In this document: one piece after another, positions 50,777 to 61,649 of the stretch | How positions within the stretch are numbered: position 1 is the stretch's first letter | How the letters are laid out: the number at the start of each line of letters is the position of its first letter | Assembly: GCF_020360975.1 (NCBI RefSeq) | Contig: NW_025408667.1 | Coordinates: 1,922,001 to 1,986,000, forward strand | DNA from: Hirsutella rhossiliensis | Lineage: Eukaryota > Ascomycota > Sordariomycetes > Hypocreales > Ophiocordycipitaceae | Reading direction: 5' to 3' | Length of the DNA stretch: 64,000 nucleotides | Notes under the pieces: model-generated | What the model saw: the letters and a program-made list of their open reading frames with translations, nothing else | What the model was told of the DNA's origin: nothing | Database searches by the model: none | Position numbers and translations under genes: made by a program

Positions 50777-51033
50777 TATAAGGGAATATATATTATAATA
50801 CGATTAGTTAGGTAGTAGAGATAGCTAGAGGTACTATACTATATATATTATATTCTCCTTATTATAAAACCAAAGCTTACTAAAAGAGGGATTTTTCCTT
50901 TTTAGTCGGAGTAGCGAGAGGTCTATAATATACGAGCGGGGTAGGTATAATTCCCTACTAATACCCTACCGATATATTAGTACTACGTACCTAAGTACTT
51001 TATTAGCCTATACCTCTTAGTAGCGCTCTTATA
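50777..51033 (-). repeat. 5' LTR of Gypsy E
   Basis: 257 bp, next to gag on its left. Its right flank ATAAG pairs with GTAGG left of the 3' LTR as a RIP-altered target duplication. Confidence 0.9.
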
Positions 51034-54000
51034 ATAAGCGTATTCTAGCTCTACTTCTTTCTTATAGTCTCCTTCTTTATTTAGATTATTTAATTTAATA
51101 GCTTCCTCTTTTTCTTTAAAGTTAGTATTATCCTTAACTACTTTAATATTAGTTTCTTTTTTTATTTCCTTATTTAAAACCTCTTTTTAAGACTATTAAT
51201 AAAGGGGGATTTAAATCTTTTAAATTAGCTAACGTTATAAAAGTAAGAGGGGCTATTAATCCTTCTTCCCGTTAAAAAAGCTAGATTTATCGAAAATTAT
51301 ATCCTTAGTTAAAATAACCTTTTATAGAAAAGGAATCTAGATCTAAAAGATATTTATAGAATTATAACTAATAAAGTAACTAATAAAGGCTCTAAGATTA
51401 AGCTTTCTTTTCTTCTTTCTTTTTAGCTATATATCGGTAGTTATAATATATACCTTATAGCTATAGGTATAAAGGTAAGCTAGCGAGGCCCTCCTTTTTA
51501 TAAAGAGCTTAAGGGGAGATTTTAAGTCTATTTCTTAGGTCTTAAAAAAGGTCTCTAGGTCCCTATAGTCCCTTAGGGTCTAGTTCTAAAAGTAATAAGC
51601 AGTCTTAACGACTTCCCTTTAAAGGTTATAGGGAAGCCTTATAGTAATTCTTATTATAAAGGCCCTTTCTATTATAGTACCCTTTAATCTTTTACCCTTT
51701 TATTCTAAGCTTAGGTGTTTAATATTAATAAAAGGGGTAAAATACCCTTTTTTTAAAGCTAGTTTAAGATATCTTTTATAAATAGCTCTTTATTAAACTA
51801 TATCTTCTTTACCTTATAGCTAAAGTAGGATTTTATCTAATTAACGAAGTCTTAGAGGGTAGACTAGTTATACTTACTTAGGTAGGTCTATAAGAAATAA
51901 GGGAAAACCATCCCTAAAAAAGCATCTATAAAAAACATTACCTTAATAAAGCTTTCTTAATCCCTAGAGACGTTAGTTTAGTTAACCTAAATTTCCTTAT
52001 ATAGCTAGTCTAGCTATAAAAAGGTTCGTTTAGAAATTTATCTCTTAGTCTTTCCTTAGCTATAGTATTTATATTCGATAGTCTTTAGGCCCTTAATTTA
52101 TACGCTTTATTATTAGCCTAACTTATATAAAGCTAGGGGGCCTAGGTAACTAAGTTATATATACTAAAAAAGACCGTCTCTTTAAGCTACTAAAAGAGGG
52201 TCCTTTAAACCTACCCTTCTTTAAGTAAGGAAAGCTAACTTCTTAAGAGATTCCTTTCTAAAGATAGGTCGGAATTTAAAAATAAATTAACCGAATTTCT
52301 CCTCGATAAGTTTAATCGTCTAATTCTTTTAGACTAGCCTTATAAGCTTAAACGTTATATCTTAGAAGATTCTTTCCTCTTAAAAAAAAGCGGAAGGAAA
52401 TTAAGCTTATTAAAAATTAAGGGTAAAATACTACTCTTTTTTACCGTAGAATTTATATAGTCCTATTATATAATTTTATCGTAAAATTTACCCTTTTATA
52501 CCTCTTTATCTATATAGTTAATTCCCTAGTAATAAGGTATTCCCTTTATACTTTCTTAAAAGACCGGAATTATAAGAGTATATTATAGATATTAAGGGAA
52601 GTACTAGAGTTAAAGATAGCTAATTTTTATAAGGGATAATTAAAAGGTCTTAATAAGCGGTCTTACTAATTTCTAGGGAAGATAAATACTAGATTTACTA
52701 TACTAATAACTTTTCCTTAAATTTATAGCTCGAATAAGGGCAGCGGCGTTAGTTACTATTTCTTCGTAACCTAAATCTTATCTATCTTCTTCTATAATAA
52801 GGGGTCCTCTTTAAGTAACTTTTTAATAACGTCTTTTAGTCCCTTAAGAGGCATAATTCTAAAAGGTCGACTTTTCTTAAAGGCTTACTAGTAGTCTTCT
52901 AGCCGATAGGGCCTTTTATACGCTTAGTAGGTAGGTCGATTCCTCCTCGTTCGTTATCTCTTTAAAGAGTCCTTATCCCTTTTTAGAAGGTCTACTTAAA
53001 AACCCCCCCTTTTTATACCTTATTACTAATTTTAATAAAGAGGTTAAATTTTAACTAGTTCCTTAATTTTTTAACTAATAGACTAAAAGATCTATTAAGG
53101 GACTAGTTAAGCTAGACAGACTAATAGGGCCGGGGCCGGGCCTAGAGTAAGATATATAGCTAGGGCCGGGGTAAAAGCTATAGTTAAAGACAGCGTTAAG
53201 GCTCTTAAGGGAGGAAGAGCTAAAGGGGTAGTAGTAGTAGTAGCGGGGGCTATAGTAGGAGGGGCTATAGTAGCTATAAGGGTAGTAGGTCGAGCTATCT
53301 AAGTTAAGTGCTAGCCTTAAAGGAATAAGATTACTTATTATTATACTTTAATAGCTTCTTTATTTAGTTCTTAGCTAGCTTCTTAAAAGATAGTTAAGTA
53401 ACTATTGCTAATAAGCTTTATTAGTAGAGATATATCCTATAGCTACTAGCCGATAAGAGCTTTTATTAGGAAGTATTAGTTAGCTTCCTTAAAGATTTCT
53501 TCTTACTTAGCTAGCTATAAAGAAGCTAGTAGGTTCCTAGTAAAAAAGGCTCCTAAGTATACTATATAGGTCTTCTTAATACGGTTAGTTATATAGCCCC
53601 TTAAGGGAGCTATTAAGGTCTTAAGCTTTAAAAGCTACTACCTAAGGGTCTCTTCTTTTTAAAGAGAGATTAGCTTTATAGTACTAATAGATTCTATTAT
53701 CGCTATATATATAGTAGTTAGTAGCTTTATCTTATAAAGGTATTCCTTATAGTAACTCTTATAGTTACCTAAGGTAGTAGAAAAAGCTCTATACTATATA
53801 GAGGTTAGCTTAGAGAAGAGGGAAGCTCCCTCTATAAATTCTATTACCCTAGGATAAAGAGGGGGCTTAAGAGGGTCCTACTTATTAAAGAAGACTAAAT
53901 TATAGATAGTACTATCTATATCAGCCTATAGCTCCTTTACCTACTTATCTTAATCTTAAGGCTCTATAAGAATCGTCTTATAGACTATAAGGGCAGTAGA

Positions 54001-54571
54001 GTCGTTTTTTAATATTATTATAGAAGAGGGTAGAAAAGTCGGTTTTTATAGTAGCTAGAAGGTATAAGAATACTATTCCTCCTAGGCTTATAACTCTCGT
54101 AAAGAAAGATATAAGAAGTATATATAAAATATATAAAGGTAAAATTAAAAGCAAGGGGTTAGATAGGTAAGGTAGTGATATTTAATTCTTATAAGGGTAG
54201 TAATTATAGTAAGGGAGCAATTATTATATTACTTTAATTATCCTTCTTTCCTTTATCTAACGCCCCTCTTTATACCTATCTAGTATCTTAATTAATAAAG
54301 AAGATCCTGCTTAAAGAAGCTACTAATGTCCTTTTAACTACCGAGCTTTTTGCCGGTTTTTCCCCTCTTTTCTAGCCGTTGCCGGCATATCCGTCTTATC
54401 TCTCGCCCCCTCTATAGGAAGCCATCGCTACTTCTGCTTCCCCTCTTGCCCCCACCCTCCTCTCTATACCTCCTTTTAGCTCCTTCCTTAAAACCTGTTT
54501 TTTAGCTTCCTTGGTCCTCTTGCCACGGAATATCTCCGAGAACTGCGAAATCAGGCCACGCTTCGCGATAT
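51034..54571 (-). mobile_element. Copia G2, right part, with LTR
   Basis: Reverse complement of copia G1 from about 14000 back to its 5' LTR (gag, protease, integrase regions), continuing the fragment at 36040-36642 across Gypsy E. The LTR is at 54098-54449. Beyond it (54450-54571) lies the 3' internal end of a copia copy including its polypurine tract, so the LTR joins two copies head to tail. RIP is complete to about 54150, mixed to about 54300, and absent beyond. Confidence 0.85.
54098..54449 (-). repeat. Copia G LTR spanning the RIP boundary
   Basis: Matches 10314-10674 and 16623-16973 in reverse. Its right third keeps CA and TG dinucleotides where the G1 LTRs have TA, giving a near-original version of the sequence. 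Confidence 0.85.
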
Positions 54572-56294
54572 AAAGAGGCTTTTCCTGCCGCCGCCTTCTT
54601 GCCGCCGTAGTCGACTTTTCATGCCTTTATAGACGGGAAGTTATTAACTTATCTTCCCACTAGCAGCGCCCGACTCTCTCGTTGGCCGCACGCACCAGCA
54701 GCATTCAATTAACTGCCGCAAGACTATAGCAACGTCTGATTATTCCGCCCGTATCTACGGCCCCGGGACCCCATTGGAACCTGCTGCCCACGGCGGCCGC
54801 GACCCTCGCCGCCCGACCAAGCAGCCGAACGACCTGCGCTGCCCACAGCCCGGCCACACACACGGCCCGGCCACGCACGGCCCGCTGGATGGGACTGTGG
54901 GCAGTCTTTCTTTTCTTTGTGAGGGGGCAATTTGATGCAAGAAGGAAGGATGTCTTAGTAGTTCACTTAGTCACGTGCCTAGTCACGTGCCTAGCCGTAC
55001 GACATCCGACTTACGTGTCCCCTTTCCCTCTCTCTAGCTAGCTATATAGGGGGCATTTCCCCCCTTTCTTTAGCTAGCATGAATAAACCGTCTTATCCCT
55101 CTTTTATTTACAACAGCATATAGCTAGCCGGGCAGGCCTTAATTCGTTTAAATAACGTATCTTTAACCCTCGAGCTCGAATATATAGAAATAACGTAAGC
55201 AGCTAATGCCTGCCTCGGTACCTATAGGTATAAATAGCTTTACCTTGCAAGTTGCGCGCAGAGGGCGGAAAGGGGGGCGCTGCGTAGGCGTAGGGAAGGC
55301 GTGCATGTACGGTATCGGCGCTGCGCCTTAACCAGCCACACTTTCCCTACTTTTGGTCTGACCGCTAATTAGGCAGGACGGTCTAATCGTTAGTCGAGGC
55401 CCAAATATCAGGTTCGACTCCGCCACATCGTTGCCATGGTCATTCTCAATCCCCCCTTGCTTTACAGGTGCCCATCCTACTTCGTATAAATAGAGACGAA
55501 ACGGGGTGATAACTGGTAAGACGACTAGAATATATTAGAGGTCTAAGTGATAACGCAATTAAAGTTGAATAGAGCAGAGCCCCGTGTCTCGTTGTCGACT
55601 GCGTCACTTATATATTACCGTATTTGTTTAGCGGCCGGGTCTAACCTATCCCGGCGTTATCGCATAGAACCCTAGACTGCTGCTTCTAGGCTACGTCGTA
55701 TAAGCTCCTGCTCCGGAATAGTCATGGTCATGCCTAGCAAACTAGGGAAACTCTATGGGTAACCCTGCTTCTAATTGTTTGGTAATAGTAAGTCTGTTTT
55801 AATTCAAGTACATATTATAAGCCAACCACTCGACCACTATTCTCTACGTCCCGACGCAAACGATCCTAGCCCCATAATTTAGTTGTTTTCATCATTAGTT
55901 TTTAAGCTTTTAAGAGCCTCTTGAGCAACGCCTCTCTAGTAGCATCTCTATCGATTCGCCTAACCAAATAATGATTTGTTCCGCTGGCTGGCAGTATAAG
56001 AGGGAGCAATAGAGGGCCAATGGCTCGATCACTAATCTCTACCACCCCCATTTCAAGCTTGAGAGGAGATGCCACTTAATATATTAAAATACTCCGCCTT
56101 CTATCTGCTTCCCCCCTCTTGTTTAAGTGATCCGCTTTCATCTAAAACGGTTCAGTTCCCTTTACGCGTGACAAGCAGACAGTTTATGTCGCTTAGGCTG
56201 CTTCCTACAACCACGCGACGACCTGTTACCTATACAGGCCACTAAGACCAAACACGGATGAAGTGATTTTGCACACACCAAGCATCGCCACGGC
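54572..56294. other. RIP-free single-copy island upstream of the candidate gene
   Basis: Normal dinucleotide use (CA and TG common). No convincing coding frame; short frames at 54724-54940 are low-complexity Gly/Arg/Pro and not supported. Contains the E-box pair at 54969-54992, a TATAAATA at about 55486, a GGTTCGACTCC string at about 55413, and a CT-rich run at 56099-56122 that could be the promoter of the frame starting at 56295. Confidence 0.5.
54969..54992. promoter_or_regulatory. Two tandem 12-bp units each with an E-box CACGTG
   Basis: AGTCACGTGCCT occurs twice head to tail; the palindromic CACGTG cores are at 54972-54977 and 54984-54989. CACGTG binds bHLH factors (Cbf1, Pho4 type) in fungi. 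The nearest candidate gene starts 1.3 kb away, so the target is unknown. Confidence 0.35.
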
Positions 56295-56864
56295 TTGATT
56301 AAGACCTCGTTAAGTTTATTGGCATTCTGTCTGCTGAATGTCGGAGCGGGGACTTTGACAGCTTTTCAAGGCAGGAGAGAGGATTGCGAGCACTGTGGCC
56401 AAGCTCCTTCTACCAAGATGAGCCCCATGCTCACGCTTGAAGGTCCCGGTTATTCCGACAAGGCCCTCGAGAGGCCTGCAAGCGAAACTTCACCTGCAAG
56501 CGATATTTTACCACCAACACCGTCGTTTAAGGGCGGGCAGGGTGGGGGTGCGGGTGCGGGCGGTGGGCATGGAGGGGGGAGAAAATGGCGCCAAAAGAGG
56601 AGCGGACGACAAAACGAGGACATTTATGAGGAAATTGATGAAGAGATTGAGATCGAGGGAGGAGAAGGAGGCAAGCAGGGAGAACAGGCAGGCGGTCAAG
56701 GTGGAAGAATGAGGAAACGGACCTTTACGAAGAGAACAATAAGGAAGTCGAGAAGAGACAACGACGATAACGAAAAGGAAGAGGGGGGCGGCGGTGGCGC
56801 AGGAGGTGGAAAAGGAGGTGGGGAATGGGGATCGCACCGATCCGATATAAAGCCTAGATTATAA
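56295..56864 (+). CDS. Candidate small secreted or nuclear-targeted protein, start codon missing
   Basis: Frame of 189 codons in RIP-free DNA. It opens with TTG, not ATG; the frame extends upstream only to a TGA at 56259 without an ATG. The first 25 residues look like a signal peptide (Lys near the start, hydrophobic SLLAFCLLNVGAG, then TLTA-F). After it come a C-E-H-C motif (residues 31-34), a Gly-rich stretch (about 85-100), an acidic run EEIDEEIEIE (about 111-125), a basic stretch RKRTFTKRTIRKSRR (about 140-154) resembling a nuclear localisation signal, and a second Gly-rich tail. The first internal Met is residue 42 (56418). A CT-rich run lies upstream (56099-56122) and AATAAA downstream (about 56873). 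It could be a spliced 3' exon, an effector-like gene that lost its ATG, or a 148-residue protein starting at Met42. No family recognised. Confidence 0.4.
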   Translation: MIKTSLSLLAFCLLNVGAGTLTAFQGRREDCEHCGQAPSTKMSPMLTLEGPGYSDKALERPASETSPASDILPPTPSFKGGQGGGAGAGGGHGGGRKWRQKRSGRQNEDIYEEIDEEIEIEGGEGGKQGEQAGGQGGRMRKRTFTKRTIRKSRRDNDDNEKEEGGGGGAGGGKGGGEWGSHRSDIKPRL

Positions 56865-56891
56865 TATAAAATAATAAAATGCTTTATTTAT

Positions 56892-57080
56892 GAGTATTGC
56901 TATTTACACAATAGCATATTGCTGTTTGCATACTCGACCTATTTTTAAGATACGTACTAAAGCTAGCCCGCCCCGCCTATTTATACCGCGCGCGCCTGGC
57001 AAGTACCCGTACCGCCTAAATGCCCGCACCCGCGCCTGCGCCCGCCCGCACACACACATAACCCGCACACACAACCTATA
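56892..57080 (+). repeat. Left terminal inverted repeat of the MULE, RIP-free
   Basis: Starts GAGTATTGCTATTTACAC; includes GC-rich blocks CTAGCCCGCC and GCGCCCGCCCGC. It pairs with 59640-59830 in reverse; differences are almost all C to T or G to A in the right copy. An open frame across it has no coding support. Confidence 0.85.
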
Positions 57081-57099
57081 TATATAACCTATATATATA

Positions 57100-58990
57100 T
57101 ACTAAATTTAAAGCTATTACTAGCGCTGCGATAGACCCCCTTCTCTCCCTCCTTAATACGTTAGATAATGCCTACGATGCCTACGATGCCTACTAAGAAC
57201 GCGAAGACACGATCCCGCTCCTACTGCCTTCCCTAGGCTTTAAAACCTACGACGAGGTATATAACTTCGTCTAAGGCTTCCTTCGCGAGAACGGCGCCGC
57301 GGTTATTAAGCGGTTAAGTATATATAAGCGAGATATTAATAGGGTCTCTATTATAATACGACTCCTCTTTATATATAATCGTAGCCCGCGGCGAGCTTTT
57401 TTAAGTACTAGGCTATATAAATCTTCTACCTAAAAGCTTAACTGCCCTTTCCGCCTCGTTATAATAGTATTATATAATAAGGAAGCTTAGAAGTAGGATT
57501 TTCGTATTATAAAGGATCGCTATAACTATAGGCCTTCCCTTAATCCCTTTATATATAATATTTTTACTAGCGGACTAATATATAGTAAGCTCTTAAGCGG
57601 AACCTCTCTTAATATAAAGTACTACTAGCTTAAGAAATATTAACTATCTTATATAAAGCTAAACCTTTAATAGCGTTCTTTTATATTAAAGAAATTTATA
57701 ACGACCGCTAAAAGATCCGTTTTAAAGCTCTTAGCGGTATAATAGTAATATAAGTATTTTTATAGTATCTTTAAGTAAGCGATCTTCCTTATTATATTAA
57801 ATTCGATCTATATAATAAAAATAAGATTTAAGGTATATTATAGAACTATCTATAGTATTAAAAGATATAGAAACGTTTCCCTAAGGTTCTTAGCCTCGAT
57901 AATATATATAAAACTAACCGCTTTAGTCTCTTCCTTTTCTAGGTTATTAAAGTTACTAACTAAAAGTCCTTAGCTAACTTCGCTTTTAGCCTTATTAACT
58001 TAGAGAAAGAAGAGAGATACTAGTAGCTATATAAGTCCCTTAACGCTCTTTATATATAGGTTAGGGTATAAGAGAGCCTATAGTTATTATAGATAAAGAA
58101 GCTACCCTTAAAAACACTTTCTTTTATATTTTCCCTTTAATATAATAATAACTCTATATATTCTATATTAATAGTAATATTTAGGGTTAAACCTAGTCCT
58201 ACTAGAAAGACCTAGTAGATCCTAATAGCCCTAAAAACTCTATTAATATAGAGGTCTATTAGGAAGTAAAAGCTATCCTTGCTCGAGAGGCTACTAAATA
58301 AGGAGCCGCTAACGCCGCCGCTACTACTACGTTTAGTCTAGATAATAGGGAAGTTGAATTTAGCTATAAAGGAATATTCCTAGCCTAAAAGCGCGTTATT
58401 TACTTAAAAACTAAGGCGGATTTCTATAAGGCGTAGCGGTAGCTCGATAAGACCTTTAGTTAATACTAAGGGTATATTATAATATATATCTTAAACGAAT
58501 ATATACTATAGCGTAAGTAGTAGGCACGCTACTTTATTAGCTAATATTATAACTTTAGGTAGCGGGTAATTAACTTAGTTAAGACCGCCTATAAGGATAT
58601 AAAGTCTTATTTAGTTATAGGCACCTCTAACCTCTTATATCTTTACGATGCCCTTATATAGATAATTAAGAATAAAGAGATAATATATATATAAACGGCT
58701 GCCTAGTAAGAGATATAATAAAGGTATTAGTTCCTTAAGTAGACTTAGCTTAGGGATCTTAGTATAAAAACTACTTATAAAGTAGTTAACCTACTTACTA
58801 TATAATATAGGCTTACCCTCGCCGCGATACCTTTACTAACGCGGGAGCTATAGCTATTACGGCCTTATAGCGGGCGATTTATATACTAACTTAGGCTACC
58901 TTATATATACGCGATCCTTTAACGCTTTTAAGCTAGGTTAACGCTTAAAAAGTATAATATTCTCTTACGATAGTAGCTTAAGAAGCCGTT
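57100..58990 (+). pseudogene. MULE transposase (FAR1-like N-terminus, DDE core), inactivated
   Basis: Would cut and rejoin the element ends. The plus strand shows a FAR1/WRKY-GCM1-type N-terminal block GFKTYDEVYNFV...GFLRENGAAVIK (about 57237-57315), then CPFRL, DFRIIKDRYNY (about 57500), and the catalytic core: LDNIYKTNRF (Asp kept, about 57893-57925), LANFAFSLIN, and VIIDKEATLKN (about 58090) carrying the second acidic residue. C-terminal blocks NLVKTAYKDIKSYLV (about 58575-58620) match fungal MULEs of the Hop group. In-frame TAG/TAA codons stand mostly for Trp and Gln. A triple GCCTACGAT repeat (AYD) near 57167-57196 lies in the N-terminal part. Confidence 0.8.
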
Positions 58991-59406
58991 AGTAAAGACC
59001 CCCCCCCCTTTTTTAAGTAAATTTAATACTAATTACTACTATTAAGACCTTAAGGAGCTATTACTATAAATCCGCGACCTTAACGTTATTACTATTATAC
59101 GCGGCCTTATAATAATAAGCTACCTATACTAAGCTCCCTTATAGCGAGGGTATTATAGATAGTATTATAGATAGTATTATAAACGGTATTATAGTTATAG
59201 CTAGCTATAAGGGCATCCTAGCTACCTAATTCGAGTTAGGCTAGCTTAAGGCGGCTTAACGTAAGCGTTCGAAGGCGCCGGGGGCGCGACGAGATTAATA
59301 AACTTAGCTATAGCCCGCGGTTTCTCGTAGCGTTATAATAAGGATTATTAGCTAGAGGAAATATAAGGGGAAGGGGATTAAGAGAAGGACGCGGTAGGAG
59401 GGGCGC

Positions 59407-59460
59407 GCCGCCGGCTTCGTTAGGGCAGCCGGCTTTATTAAGGCAGCCGGCTTCGTTAGG
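59407..59460 (+). repeat. Three tandem 18-bp units inside the MULE
   Basis: Units of the type GCAGCCGGCTTCGTTAGG, the middle one altered by C-to-T and G-to-A changes (TTTATTAAG). GC-rich against its surroundings. Confidence 0.85.
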
Positions 59461-59639
59461 TGTTAGAGGGATTATTAAGTAGGATATAATTAAGGGAGCG
59501 ACGCCGCCGCCGCCTATATAGCTATAAGGGCTAAGGAGGAGCTAGGTTAATTAACGGGCTAATTATTATAACTTTAAGCTTAAGGTCTAGAAATATATTA
59601 TTTAAGCGAATTAAGAGGCATACGTTATATAGCCTTTAT

Positions 59640-59830
59640 TACCTCTTATATATATACGGGTTATATATATATACGGGCGGGCGTAGGCGCGGGTAGGAGC
59701 ATTTAAGCGGTATAGGTACTTACTAAGCGCGCGCGGTATAAATAGGCAGGGCGGGCTAGCTTTAGTATATATCTTAAAAATAGGTTAAGTATATAAATAG
59801 TAATATACTATTATATAAATAGTAATACTC
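59640..59830 (-). repeat. Right terminal inverted repeat of the MULE, RIP-converted
   Basis: Reverse complement of 56892-57080 with CA and TG changed to TA; followed by the target duplicate TTATTTAT. Confidence 0.85.
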
Positions 59831-59838
59831 TTATTTAT

Positions 59839-60553
59839 TATTATATATTCTTATTAATTCCTTAGACTTATAACGTATATTACTATAGCTATTTATACTA
59901 GTAAAGTATTTATTACGCTTAGCTATATCTACTAGTCCCTTATTAACCTTTATATTATTTACTAGCTTAATAAAATAAGATAAAGCTTATAATAAGATCT
60001 TTATATTTACTCCTAAGGTACTAATATAGTGGAACGTAATATAAGTACTTTAAAATATCTTTTCTTATTAAAATATATCTCTATTATTTCTTACTATAAG
60101 TTTTCTTATATTTTAAACTAAATAACTATATTATTATAAATAGAAGAAATATAATATATATATCTTTTATTAGCTTACTTTTATAAAGAAGAAAGAAGAA
60201 GAAAAAGAAAATAAGATCTAAGTTTAAGTATTAGTAAATAAAAACTATAGCTATAAATATTATACTAGTAATAGTAGCTAATAATATATAATTCTTTATA
60301 CTATAATCTTTATTTACCCTAAGACTCTTACCTTTAGGCCCTAACTAACCGCTATATAGCTCTAGCTATTTAGTATAAATAAAAGTAGGAAGTATAGCTA
60401 GCTAAGGTATAGCGCTAATACCGGATAATAAGAGTATATATTCCTTGCCTTAACTATACGCGCCCCTCTACGCGCACCTTATAAAGTAAAGCTATTTATA
60501 TATATAGGCACCGATATAGGGAAAAGCTACTTATATAATTTCTATATATTTCT
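59839..60553. other. AT-rich unclassified stretch
   Basis: No frame or repeat that I can support. Purine-rich run (about 60187-60215) and scattered TATA strings only; RIP-like composition suggests old repeat. Confidence 0.4.
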
Positions 60554-61118
60554 TAAGGTATATAAGTAAAAGCGAAATTTTAAGAAATTAAGGAATTATA
60601 TAAAACTACGTAATAGAGGGGAAGAAGGAGTATAAGGTAGGATTTCTAGTAGAATTTATTAGTAATATATTAGTATATAAAAGAGGTATTAAAGTTAATA
60701 ATCCTCTATCTATCTACTAGCGGATATACTATCTTATATAGATAATTATAGCTAAACGGAAGAACCTTTCGGGACTAGATTTAGGCTACCGTATAGCCCT
60801 AAAACTAAGGAATTTAGTAATACCTTAAGTATATTAAGAAGTGTCTTAGTTCTACTAATATTCATATTTAAAGGAGGTTAGTTATACTAGTGTTTTTAAG
60901 AGGTCTTAGCTAGTATTCTAAGCTAGCTCTATTTCTTCGATTCCCGATTATACGATAACCGGCAACCCGTTTAATATATAATAATATATAAAATAACGAG
61001 CGATTCTTACTCTATAATATAGGATTTTATCTATAATTAATATACTACTTATTAGTTTATATAATCGGGAGCGTATATTATAGCTGCTTTATTTATAGTA
61101 GGAACACCGTTCCTTATA
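60554..61118 (-). repeat. Copia H LTR, RIP-converted
   Basis: 565 bp, reverse complement of 61650-62214 (also 565 bp). No copia internal sequence adjoins it and its flanks do not form a target duplication. Confidence 0.9.
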
Positions 61119-61189
61119 TACCCTTAGCTAGATTTAAACTAACTTTAGCGTTATAGCTAGTAAGCCTCCTAGGTATATAACTATTATAC

Positions 61190-61649
61190 TATAAAGGTAT
61201 TATAGTATAATTAATTAATTAGTAAAGATAGCTAGAGGTACTATACTATATATATTATATTCTCCTTATTATAAGACTAAAGCTTATAAAAAGAGGGATT
61301 TCTTTTCTTTTATTATAATAGTAAGTAGTATATAACTTATAAGTAAGGTAGGTATAATTCCCTACTAATACCCTATTAATGTATTAGTACTATATACCTA
61401 AGTACTTTATTAGCTTATACCTCTTAGTAGCGCTCTTATAATTATCTCTCCTTTTATATAAACGTCTTAGCTATATTTTTAATATACCTTACTTTTACTA
61501 TATTATATATATTCGGTTAAGAAGAAAGGTAGTTTTAGTTATATATTATATATATATACCTATATAAGTATATATTAGTTTATACTTTATAACGTTAATA
61601 GTTATTATACTAACGGTTACCGCTAAGTAACTATTATAGTATCGCTTAT
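61190..61649 (-). repeat. Gypsy E LTR and 3' internal end, cut by copia H
   Basis: LTR at 61190-61440 (251 bp, a few bases missing at its left end) followed by the E 3' non-coding region with its polypurine tract (61441-61649), matching 36900-37110. The copia H LTR begins at 61650, inside it. Confidence 0.85.

Larger units (their letters stand above)
36643..51033 (-). mobile_element. Gypsy family E (chromovirus) nested in copia G2
   Basis: Bounded by two 257-bp LTRs (36643-36899 and 50777-51033). Removing the nested element J and its duplicated AAGAG leaves about 7.8 kb. Flanks GTAGG and ATAAG are a RIP-compatible 5-bp target duplication. Order on the minus strand: 5' LTR, gag, protease, reverse transcriptase (YLND at 41737-41748), RNase H, integrase, chromodomain (about 39345-39175), then a 2-kb tail with a plus-strand frame, polypurine tract and 3' LTR. 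Confidence 0.9.
56892..59830 (+). mobile_element. Mutator-like (MULE) DNA transposon with long TIRs
   Basis: 2,939 bp flanked by the 8-bp direct repeat TTATTTAT (56884-56891 and 59831-59838), within the 8-11 bp range of Mutator elements. Inverted repeats of about 190 bp (56892-57080 and 59640-59830). The transposase frame is inside. The left inverted repeat is RIP-free, the right one RIP-converted. Confidence 0.85.

Noticed and set aside
54724..54940. Minus-strand Arg/Gly/Pro-rich frames in the island
   Set aside because: Low-complexity product of local GC-rich sequence, no start context or domain, and two overlapping frames are open equally.
55365..55445. tRNA-like segment with an exact B-box string GGTTCGACTCC
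   Set aside because: The flanking bases do not form the T stem (only two of five pairs), and no acceptor or anticodon stem could be drawn.
56437..56837. Alternative frames overlapping the candidate gene
   Set aside because: They read the same Gly/acidic/basic low-complexity DNA out of frame and have neither signal peptide nor supporting ends.
56890..57087. 65-codon open frame in the left MULE inverted repeat
   Set aside because: It covers the terminal inverted repeat and ends before the transposase; the matching right repeat has no equivalent frame.
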